DNA of 19,380 nucleotides from Anaerolineaceae bacterium (GTDB lineage: Bacteria > Chloroflexota > Anaerolineae > Anaerolineales > Anaerolineaceae), in the NCBI GenBank assembly GCA_011620465.1, contig WOZC01000123.1:1-19380 (forward strand). Reading direction: 5' to 3'. The position numbers and the translations under genes were made by a program. Positions 1 through 6,371 of the stretch are shown here, piece after piece. Below the pieces are notes generated by a model that was given only the letters and a program-made list of their open reading frames with translations, did not search any database and was not told the origin of the DNA. Numbering within the stretch: position 1 is the first letter of the stretch; each line of letters starts with the position of its first letter.

Positions 1-333
1 GAGCTGGACTATGCCTTCCTTGCGAACTCACTCTCAACTGATGCCGAACCATTTTTGTTTGACGTCGTGAAATCTGGTAACCTGACCCAGGATGTTCAGG
101 AGAACCTGGAGAAAGTACTGGCATGTCGTGCAGCTGACTTTCAGGCTACTTACCTGCCGGAAGATGTCACCTGGCTGGACCTGAACCTTTCGGGAGATAA
201 GGCAAAAGCACTTTACGAGCAAAACAAAGATTTACTCGCTAAATGGCCGCTTGAAAATATCGATCCTGTCAACAACTACCTTGGGTTCAAGATCGGCGAC
301 ACAGAGATCTTTTGCGTGTTTACTGGGGAGTGA
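1..333 (+). CDS. C-terminal part of unknown protein (5' end outside window)
   Basis: The frame is open from the first base of the window to TGA at 331-333, so this is the last 110 residues of a longer gene. An internal TTG at 55 is not needed as a start because the frame continues upstream of it. The fragment is acidic, mostly helical in character at first (SGNLTQDVQENLEKVLACRAADF) and ends in a short beta-like stretch (YLGFKIGDTEIFCVF). I recognise no motif, signal peptide or membrane segment. The next plus-strand gene starts 19 bases downstream, so the two are probably co-transcribed. The coding call is well supported by frame length and context; the function is unknown. Confidence 0.6.
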   Translation, partial: ELDYAFLANSLSTDAEPFLFDVVKSGNLTQDVQENLEKVLACRAADFQATYLPEDVTWLDLNLSGDKAKALYEQNKDLLAKWPLENIDPVNNYLGFKIGDTEIFCVFTGE

Positions 334-352
334 TGAATGATAAGATTAGGGC

Positions 353-1510
353 ATGTTTCCGCAATTTGACCCTACCAAAGCTACTTATCTGGCAGAACTG
401 ATTGTAAGCATCCTGGGGCTCCTCCTGTTTCTCGCGTTGGCTGTCTTGATGATCAGGCGCAAACAAGAAGGAAAAAATAGTGAGCCCGGTGTCTCGTTGA
501 CTGAACAAATAACGGTCAGCGACTCTCCGGGTGTTTCTTACAAAGAATTGAATCCGTTGAGCCCGGAAGAACAATCGGAACGCTCTTCGGCTCTTAAACA
601 AGCTTACCAAACCTGGAAAACAGAGCGTTTGCTGCAAGGTGAGGACAGGCGCAGTCTCTTTTTGCGTACTGGCGTTGAAAAGAACAGGCTGCGTTATCAG
701 CTGGTTGCCACCACACAGGTGCAGGCGTTTGCCATCCTTGTCAGCACTTTGATGGCAGAGAGCGACCCGCAAGCCAGCACACTGGTAGAAGCTTTGTTTG
801 CCAACTTACTCGCACACCCGGCATATGGTCAAAGCGAATTGAGCAGCTGGAAGTTCCTGCCCGACCTGCCTCGCTCCCCAAAGCTGGATCCGGACCCGCA
901 CGCCGAAGCGTGGGTGATTTACGCTATGCTTGCAGCAACCAGCCGCTGGCCAGCGATCAATCGCTTCCACTATATGGAAATAATTCCTGCGCGGATGCAT
1001 GCGCTGCATGGCTATCTCGAAACACTTGATCCGGAAATGACCGGACGGCAGCCTTTCAGCGGGTATCTCATCAAACAACTCCAGTCACGCGAGCCGAGCC
1101 TGGACTGGTCTGCTTTGGGTGAAAGCCAGGAACTTTTTTACTCTCAGCTCGAAGAGGAAGAATCCTTCGAGGGCGAACCGGACACCAGCAGGTTTGGTTT
1201 CAGCCTGCTCCAGCTGGGTTTAATGGCTTTGCTCGACAAGGACCCAGAGAAACTGAGCGCTATTCGTAAAGTAGAGACCGGGTTGCGTCAACTGGTTGAA
1301 GGGTTTTCCAGTGCCTCATCCACCGAAGCTGAATTCAGCCGACTATCAATGCTTGCCTGTACAGTTCCGGCTTTTCTCAGCCTTCAAGAGAGGGAATTGT
1401 GCGACCGGGTGTGGAAGGAACTCATTTCCACGCAACCTGACAAAAATGATGGTCTTGGGGCAACATTGAAACTTTTGGGGATGACAATTTTAGCCAATCG
1501 GCAAATTTAA
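353..1510 (+). CDS. Membrane-anchored protein of unknown function, possibly alpha/alpha-barrel
   Basis: 385 residues. One hydrophobic helix at about residues 13-34 (LIVSILGLLLFLALAVLMI) followed by a basic RRKQEGK patch suggests a single-pass anchor with the body in the cytoplasm. The rest is rich in amphipathic helices. The segment around residues 178-215 (LDPDPHAEAWVIYAMLAATSRW) and the C-terminal DGLGATLKLLGMTILANRQI recall the helical repeats of glycoside hydrolase family 8 type (alpha/alpha)6 barrels. I cannot place catalytic acids, so this is only a weak resemblance. The start ATG at 353 is the first in frame; no strong Shine-Dalgarno sequence is visible. It follows the preceding gene by 19 bases and ends at a clear hairpin. 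Confidence 0.75.
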   Translation: MFPQFDPTKATYLAELIVSILGLLLFLALAVLMIRRKQEGKNSEPGVSLTEQITVSDSPGVSYKELNPLSPEEQSERSSALKQAYQTWKTERLLQGEDRRSLFLRTGVEKNRLRYQLVATTQVQAFAILVSTLMAESDPQASTLVEALFANLLAHPAYGQSELSSWKFLPDLPRSPKLDPDPHAEAWVIYAMLAATSRWPAINRFHYMEIIPARMHALHGYLETLDPEMTGRQPFSGYLIKQLQSREPSLDWSALGESQELFYSQLEEEESFEGEPDTSRFGFSLLQLGLMALLDKDPEKLSAIRKVETGLRQLVEGFSSASSTEAEFSRLSMLACTVPAFLSLQERELCDRVWKELISTQPDKNDGLGATLKLLGMTILANRQI

Positions 1511-1517
1511 TCAATAA

Positions 1518-1540
1518 GGGATGGTTTTCACAACCATCCC
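1518..1540. terminator. Intergenic hairpin between convergent genes
   Basis: A perfect 9-bp stem, gggatggtt at 1518-1526 and aaccatccc at 1532-1540, has a 5-base loop. It starts 8 bases after the stop of the plus-strand gene and lies 57 bases beyond the degV stop on the other strand. The T-tract is weak on the plus side (atagaatttcttt) and nearly absent on the minus side. Its position between convergent genes makes a bidirectional terminator likely. Confidence 0.6.
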
Positions 1541-1596
1541 ATAGAATTTCTTTGAGCAATTCCAGAAAAATCTGAAATAAATTTTGTCGCAGTAGC

Positions 1597-2454
1597 TTAC
1601 GCCTGTTTATCAACGATGTAAGCTAACGCGATCGTGCCAGGTCCCACATGGCTGCCAATCACCGGGCTGACCTCTGACCGAATAACTTCAACCGGCTGCA
1701 AGCGCTCGCGGGCGATTTCCTCCATCTTTACCATTTTTTCAAACGCTAAAGCATGGAATGGACCAAGACGAACAGGTTTGCGTCCGGCTATATCTTTTTC
1801 AATCAATTCCACCATACGAAGCAATGCCTTTTGTTGTGAGCGTACGCTTTCTACCAATTCAATTTTCCCATCGCGGATAATCATGATTGGTTTCAGGTTC
1901 AAGGCTGAGCCGAGCAAGCGCTTGGCAGAATTGATGCGACCACCACGGTGCAAATATTCGAGTGTATCGACGGTAAAGTAAACGCCAATACGAGAATAGG
2001 CATCCAGGGCAAGTTGGTAGAGTTCTTCCAAACTGGCACCCTTTTCGGCTGCTCGAGCGACCTCAAGCACCATCAGGGTCAGCGCCATCGAAACCAAATT
2101 GGTATCCATGACGATCAGATTTTCAGGATCGCCCAATTCTTTCTTTGCCTGTATGGCAGAATCATAAGTGGCAGATAACTCCTTGGAGAGTCCCATATAT
2201 AAAACGTCATTTCCCTCGTCCAACAGTTTTTTGAAAATTTCCAAAAATTGCCCGACAGTGATCTGGCTGGTAGTTGCCATCTCCTTTGATTCAGACAATT
2301 GCTGATAAAACTCGGTGGCTTGGATGTCAACACCGTCAAAGTAGGATTTTCCCTGCCAATTCACAGTTAAAGGCAGAATAGTCAGGTTATATTTTTCAAC
2401 CCACTCTTTGGGAATGTATGCTGAAGAATCACTCATAATCGCGACTTTATTCAT
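1597..2454 (-). CDS. degV: DegV family fatty-acid-binding protein
   Basis: 285 residues, the usual DegV length. DegV proteins (related to FakB) bind a fatty acid in a cleft between two domains, and in many bacteria present it to the kinase FakA. Visible family features are the N-terminal DSS at residues 9-11 after a short beta strand (KVAIMSD), the TSQ loop at 62-64, LEYLHRGGRI at 165-174, the SALNLKPI motif near 183-190, and the C-terminal SHVGPGTIALAY. The start is fixed by TTAGGAG eight bases upstream and by a promoter at 2483-2511. It is a single-gene unit, convergent with the gene on its right in transcription sense, and forms the left chromosomal neighbour of the phage cluster. No FakA partner is in the window. 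Confidence 0.93.
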   Translation of the reverse strand: MNKVAIMSDSSAYIPKEWVEKYNLTILPLTVNWQGKSYFDGVDIQATEFYQQLSESKEMATTSQITVGQFLEIFKKLLDEGNDVLYMGLSKELSATYDSAIQAKKELGDPENLIVMDTNLVSMALTLMVLEVARAAEKGASLEELYQLALDAYSRIGVYFTVDTLEYLHRGGRINSAKRLLGSALNLKPIMIIRDGKIELVESVRSQQKALLRMVELIEKDIAGRKPVRLGPFHALAFEKMVKMEEIARERLQPVEVIRSEVSPVIGSHVGPGTIALAYIVDKQA

Positions 2455-2482
2455 TTTTTTCTCCTAATCTCATCATGGAATT

Positions 2483-2511
2483 AGTATAGCATAGCAAAAT
2501 TGGTCTCTGAA
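2483..2511 (-). promoter_or_regulatory. Probable sigma-70-type promoter of degV
   Basis: On the minus strand TTCAGA (2506-2511) is followed after 17 bases by TATACT (2483-2488), which matches the vegetative consensus at 4 of 6 and 5 of 6 positions. It lies about 30 bases upstream of the degV ATG, leaving room for the AGGAG ribosome binding site. No operator-like palindrome overlaps it. Confidence 0.5.
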
Positions 2512-2640
2512 TTAATGCAAACCTAATGAAATATTGGTAATCGCATTAATAAATCCGCTTAATTATATCTGAGAGAAAATTACCAAAATGGAATGATGAC
2601 ATTTGTAACTTAGGAACAGACTGACCGCCGACAGAGCAAG

Positions 2641-2694
2641 TGATTGAGGACGTTTGAAGATAGTTGTACCTTATCTATTTTTCGTCCTCAATCA
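2641..2694. repeat. 12-bp inverted repeat at left end of phage cluster
   Basis: tgattgaggacg (2641-2652) and its exact reverse complement (2683-2694) enclose 30 bases. These hold a smaller 5-bp inner pair, agata (2658-2662) and tatct (2672-2676). The structure begins 18 bases beyond the stop of the last phage gene. No T-tract follows on the minus strand, so it is not a classical intrinsic terminator. The interval 2512-2640 to its left is AT-rich and shows no gene. Confidence 0.65.
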
Positions 2695-2712
2695 GCCTCA
2701 CTCTCATACAAC

Positions 2713-4194
2713 TCAAACGTTGAATCTGACCTTGCCGCTTATGGGCTCCAAGGTGAGACTGGACAAGTAGAGTGGGCGGGCAGTCTCACAAAGCAGCCAC
2801 TGCCCAATAGCCTGCCAAGGAGCTGCCAAAGGCTGACCAAAGCGAGTTTCCAGCCTGCCTTCAGGACTCAAACGCAACGACGCGCTCCCTGGCTCGGGTT
2901 CTCTCCAGACCTTGATGTTTCGGTTGGGGTCAATGCCGGCACATAAAGGCTGCAGAGCGGCATTTCCCTGCCGTGTCAAATCCCGAAAAACCTGCAAGCA
3001 ATCCAGCCCTTCATCACCAATTGGAGGTAAAACCAGGCTTTGTCCGAGATCGGTCTCAAACAACTGCAGAAATTGCCCGGCATAAGCGGCTACAAGCCTC
3101 ATCTGTTCCACCTGCTCAAGCACACCAGTCAAGCGAAATAACAGGTCTGCCCCTGGCAGACGGCTTTTCCAGGTCGCGCTGGATTGGTCATATATCAGCA
3201 TGCTGCCAGCCTGGTAACCCTGGTTTTCGTCCAATCCAAGCAGGTAGTAGCTGCCGGAATCAACCCCACCGCTGCGCTCCAAAATCAACCAGTAAAGCGA
3301 CCCGACTTCCAAACTGACGGGTTCAGATAAATTCACTTCCACCCAGCCATAGCTCTCGCTGTTCAACTCGCTTGCGCTCAATGACTGAGTACCCAATTCG
3401 AGCCCCGATGGTTTTCCAGCCAGGTCGGTCTGCAGGCTGAATCGCAGGAAATCGGTTGGACTGCCCTGCTTTCGCGCGCGAACTGCCAGGCGGGTGAATT
3501 GCAGCGAATCCTTCACCAGGAAAGATTGAGCCAACCGCCGGCTTGTAAGAGAATTCCCAACCGATTGTATCCCCTGTTGGATTGGGGAATGCCCTACTAC
3601 TGCGATTAATCCAGGCCAAACCCGCCAACTCAGCGTATGCATCCATCCCCGGCATTCCATAAAATAGGCGCCGGGCTGATCTATGGCTCTGGGCGTGTGA
3701 GGACCTAACCTTACCTCAGGCCATGCCCTGTCATGCAGGCGCGCTGCGGCAATCCACTCGGCAGTTGACCGCAATGTGTAGCCCGCCGGGTATACCTCTT
3801 CTTTGATTCCATATAATGCTTGACTCTCCAGGTTTTCAAACCAGGCGGTCTGAGTTAATTCTTCAGGTTCAGAACCACCCAAATCCATAAAGCGGACCGC
3901 CACACGGTTAGCGACTTCGCTCAGTCCAACCTTGTGTTGCAGTTCGCCGTGCACCTGGCTCACCATGTCCAGGTATCCCCACCAGGCTAATCTGCCTTGA
4001 GGGTCATAAACTCGCACATCCTGTCCCAGGCGGGTACGCCAATCTTCCATACTTAGGTGGTCACATAGACAGCGGATCAGAGCTTTATCCGGACCGGAAA
4101 AATCATCCCAGCTCAAGCTAATGGGTGTGCAGCTATCGGGTGAATTTAAGAATCTACCGTTGTTACGATCCAATACTTCCACGGACCAGCTCAT
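2713..4194 (-). CDS. Phage tail/baseplate protein with adhesin-like beta domain
   Basis: 493 residues from the ATG at 4194, which overlaps the upstream stop as ATGA and has GGAG six bases before it; an ATG at 4206 is possible but less well placed. The N-terminal part (WSVEVLDRNNGRFL, then VRVYDPQGRLAWWGYLD) looks like the hub-type start of siphophage tail proteins of the Gp37-like kind. Residues about 222-357 form a separate beta-sandwich-like region (AQSFLV, GSPTDFLRFSLQTDLAGKPSG, WVEVNLSEPVSLEVGSLYWLIL, ADLLFRLTG), the pattern of 'choice-of-anchor' extracellular domains. The C-terminal part returns to tail-like sequence. It is the last gene of the cluster, the usual place for host-contact proteins. 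Tail role is inferred from position and style. Confidence 0.7.
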   Translation of the reverse strand: MSWSVEVLDRNNGRFLNSPDSCTPISLSWDDFSGPDKALIRCLCDHLSMEDWRTRLGQDVRVYDPQGRLAWWGYLDMVSQVHGELQHKVGLSEVANRVAVRFMDLGGSEPEELTQTAWFENLESQALYGIKEEVYPAGYTLRSTAEWIAAARLHDRAWPEVRLGPHTPRAIDQPGAYFMECRGWMHTLSWRVWPGLIAVVGHSPIQQGIQSVGNSLTSRRLAQSFLVKDSLQFTRLAVRARKQGSPTDFLRFSLQTDLAGKPSGLELGTQSLSASELNSESYGWVEVNLSEPVSLEVGSLYWLILERSGGVDSGSYYLLGLDENQGYQAGSMLIYDQSSATWKSRLPGADLLFRLTGVLEQVEQMRLVAAYAGQFLQLFETDLGQSLVLPPIGDEGLDCLQVFRDLTRQGNAALQPLCAGIDPNRNIKVWREPEPGSASLRLSPEGRLETRFGQPLAAPWQAIGQWLLCETARPLYLSSLTLEPISGKVRFNV

Positions 4195-5510
4195 GGCAAT
4201 CTCCACTGCCTGCGATACCAGGCTTTGACCAGGAGCGTGCGGTCGATAGGGGCTCGACCGTTGGCATCAGTCTGAAAGCACCAGAAATACTGCGGCAGGT
4301 TCGGCTGCAGCCTCAAACCGGAACCAATGCGGGCATGGCTTTTAAATTCCAAACCGTCCTGCAGACTCCAGCTTTTACCGCTCATCTCATCTTCGATCAT
4401 TTTTTCAGAATAGCTCAAGCCGCTTAACGAGTGGTAACCCACAAACGCATGCTGCGGCAGTAGCAGGATGTCATCCAGTTCCAGCGAGTGTCCCCCCGCA
4501 TCTGTTTGCTTAGCCTGCAACATCAACTCATGATGGTAAGCATAGCTTTTCAGAGGCAGTTCTCCCAGTGGTAAATACAGTGGGTCCAGGTTGAGAAAAC
4601 CCTTTCCAGAATCCGAGTGAGTGACCGGACCCTCGAAAACCAGTTTCCCCTGTAAATAGATGAGGATTCGCAACTGTAACGCAGCACTGAGTGATGGGGT
4701 AAAAAACCTCAGCAGCGGTAAAACCGAGCCTTCAGCCAATTGGCTGACTTCGATCGGTCCTAAAACCCAGCTGGTCAGGGTTTGCCAGTCTGAACCGCTC
4801 CAGTTGTATTGGCAATACATACCGCCCGAAGCCAGGCTATGGTTGACGACCGTACCCCCGTTTCCGTCCTCAGCCTCCAAGTTCAGGCTTGGTTGCGGTT
4901 GCCCCAGCTTGCACGGCAGGCTGCCAACCCAAAAATCACCCAGGTCAGGTCCATCGAAGTTGTTTTCAAACTGGAAGCGGGTCAGGGCTGGAAACTTCAG
5001 AGCAAGATTCCCGACATCGATTTTGAACCAGTTGTCGTGACCCGCTGTTTCGTCATCATGGTTGAAAATCTTCAGCCCTGTTTCCTGGGGCGGTCCAGAG
5101 CTGTTGGAAAGCGAAAGCGGCAGCTCGTCACTAAAAAAGAAGGTTTCCCGCACGATCTCGAGGTCGAGTTCAAGCGAACCTCTCTCGTGTGAAACCAGGT
5201 GACCGGGCAGGGATTTAAGGTTGAGTTGATGAATGCGGGCATAGCCGTAAGCCTGCGAGTCATCACTCCACAAGCGCAAAAACAGGTCATCGACTTGCGG
5301 TTGAAAAACTTCCAGGCGATCCAGCCATTGTCTCAATTGAGCTCGCGAACCACGAAGGTGCAGCTGTACCGTCTCGTGTGTAGTCTTTTCATCAGTGGGG
5401 TGAAATTGATAATCCGCCCCTACCAGTCCGTCCATCACTGCGCTACCTGCCAACTGAAGCCAGGCTTGCTCCTCCGGAAGGTCCAGGCGACCAATAGCCA
5501 GGTTAGTCAT
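4191..5510 (-). CDS. Probable phage distal tail (Dit-like) protein
   Basis: 439 residues from MTNLAIGRLDL. The open frame extends further upstream to 5675, but the extra 55 residues run inside the previous gene and have no ribosome binding site, whereas the ATG at 5510 has CGGAG just upstream and overlaps the previous stop by 8 bases (ATGACTAA). The sequence is beta-rich, with a repeated charged/hydrophobic strand pattern (RGSLELDLEIVRETFFF) followed by GLKIFNHDDETAGHDNWFKI, reminiscent of the N-terminal fold and 'N-x-G-D' turn of siphophage distal tail proteins. The middle region (FENNFDGPDLGDFWVGSLP) may be carbohydrate-binding-like. It shares a 4-base ATGA overlap with the downstream gene. 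The family call is tentative; structural phage protein is firmer. Confidence 0.6.
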   Translation of the reverse strand: MTNLAIGRLDLPEEQAWLQLAGSAVMDGLVGADYQFHPTDEKTTHETVQLHLRGSRAQLRQWLDRLEVFQPQVDDLFLRLWSDDSQAYGYARIHQLNLKSLPGHLVSHERGSLELDLEIVRETFFFSDELPLSLSNSSGPPQETGLKIFNHDDETAGHDNWFKIDVGNLALKFPALTRFQFENNFDGPDLGDFWVGSLPCKLGQPQPSLNLEAEDGNGGTVVNHSLASGGMYCQYNWSGSDWQTLTSWVLGPIEVSQLAEGSVLPLLRFFTPSLSAALQLRILIYLQGKLVFEGPVTHSDSGKGFLNLDPLYLPLGELPLKSYAYHHELMLQAKQTDAGGHSLELDDILLLPQHAFVGYHSLSGLSYSEKMIEDEMSGKSWSLQDGLEFKSHARIGSGLRLQPNLPQYFWCFQTDANGRAPIDRTLLVKAWYRRQWRLP

Positions 5511-5928
5511 GGAACTCCGATTCTTCCAACGTCCAGGTACCCCAGGGAACAGAATTGGACTGGGTAAAAGTGCGCAAACGCAGGTGCTCCAGAAGCTGGT
5601 CGCGTTCTTGTCGCAATGAACGCGACCAGGTTTCAACGTCCTGTTGGGTTGCCGGAATGTTGCTATAGCTGGCACGATTGTGGAATGCGACAGCCTCCAG
5701 GATGGTTGCTGCTGCTCCTCGCATCAAGGCTGGCAAATGATATTCCAACAGCGTGGTTTGGCTGGCGTCGTCCAGCCCAATCAGGGTGTAATTCGTACCC
5801 AAAATACTGTTTAATTCCGACAAGCTGGCACGAATTGCTTCAGTTTTCAGGTTTTCAGGCAATGCCAACTGGTGCAGGTCCAGGAATTGGGTTTCCAAGC
5901 GTAGAATAACATTGGTCAAGTCAATCAT
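5503..5928 (-). CDS. Small helical protein, possible head-tail connector
   Basis: 141 residues from MIDLTNVILRLE. The longer frame to 5973 overlaps most of the C-terminal codons of the preceding gene, whereas the ATG at 5928 gives an 8-base ATGATTGA overlap with that gene's stop, matching the coupling seen elsewhere in the cluster. The protein is almost entirely helical and acidic, with ELNSILGTNYTLIGLDDASQ in the middle and a charged RSLRQERDQLLEHLRLR helix near the end. Size, composition and location between the capsid and tail genes fit the gp6-type head-tail adaptor of tailed phages, but I see no diagnostic motif. Confidence 0.5.
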   Translation of the reverse strand: MIDLTNVILRLETQFLDLHQLALPENLKTEAIRASLSELNSILGTNYTLIGLDDASQTTLLEYHLPALMRGAAATILEAVAFHNRASYSNIPATQQDVETWSRSLRQERDQLLEHLRLRTFTQSNSVPWGTWTLEESEFHD

Positions 5929-6109
5929 GATTGGTTCCCACTTTTCTACGACTTCTCTGAAACGCTTTTTCAACTTCTGCAGGTGAGAAGGTCACCTTCC
6001 AACCCTGTTGATTGACCACAACCAGGAAGCCATCTTCCCGCAGGCGAAAGCTGAGCACATCCTTGCCCATCAGGCGGCTAACCACTTTTTTGATCTCGTT
6101 CTCAGTCAT
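5921..6109 (-). CDS. Small 62-aa protein in phage cluster
   Basis: 62 residues from MTENEIKKVV. This start is fixed by a perfect AGGAGGT five bases upstream; the ATG at 6130 would lie inside the hairpin. The N-terminal half predicts as a helix (ENEIKKVVSRLMGKDVLSF), followed by two short strands (FRLREDGFLVVVNQQGWKVTF) and a basic tail (FQRSRRKVG). This helix-hairpin layout is common in small DNA- or protein-binding accessory proteins. I do not recognise the family. The strong ribosome site suggests high translation relative to its neighbours. Confidence 0.6.
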   Translation of the reverse strand: MTENEIKKVVSRLMGKDVLSFRLREDGFLVVVNQQGWKVTFSPAEVEKAFQRSRRKVGTNHD

Positions 6110-6120
6110 TATTACCTCCT

Positions 6121-6147
6121 GCCCCCTCACCGTATTGGTGAGGGGGC
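6121..6147. repeat. Perfect 11-bp hairpin abutting a ribosome binding site
   Basis: gccccctcacc (6121-6131) and ggtgagggggc (6137-6147) form a perfect GC-rich stem with a 5-base loop. It lies in the only sizeable gap (53 bases) between the holin-like gene and the 62-aa gene. On the transcribed minus strand the stem ends exactly where the AGGAGGT begins and is not followed by a T-tract. An mRNA processing or stability element is more likely than a terminator. Confidence 0.7.
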
Positions 6148-6162
6148 AATCTGTTAATTTGA

Positions 6163-6354
6163 TTACTTCTCGGCGCGCATACCGTCTTCCAAGGCAGTGC
6201 CCAGGATGTAGGTCACCAGCAGGGCAATGATTCCTGCCAGCTGATCACCATCCAGCGGAAAATCTGGTTTCCAGGCCTTGATGATCATGAAGATCAGACC
6301 CACCAGTGCCGCCCAGAATTTCCGTGAACTCAACAACATTTTCAATTTCGACAT
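6163..6354 (-). CDS. Small two-helix membrane protein, probable phage holin
   Basis: 63 residues with two hydrophobic segments, about 13-28 (FWAALVGLIFMIIKAW) and 39-55 (LAGIIALLVTYILGTAL), separated by a short PDFPLDGD turn and flanked by basic residues at the N terminus. This size and topology are typical of phage holins, which permeabilise the inner membrane so that a muramidase can reach the wall. The 'SRKFWAALVG' start is a pattern I associate with small phage membrane proteins. An AAAGGAAAG ribosome site precedes the ATG. It follows the capsid gene by 17 bases. A GH25 muramidase in the same cluster supports a lysis role, though the family is not proved by motif alone. Confidence 0.65.
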   Translation of the reverse strand: MSKLKMLLSSRKFWAALVGLIFMIIKAWKPDFPLDGDQLAGIIALLVTYILGTALEDGMRAEK

Positions 6355-6371
6355 CTTCTTTCCTTTCGCGT

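Noticed and set aside
5511..5675. N-terminal extension of the Dit-like frame
   Set aside because: It overlaps the connector-like gene, is cysteine- and proline-rich with no phage-like pattern, and the coupled ATG at 5510 is better.
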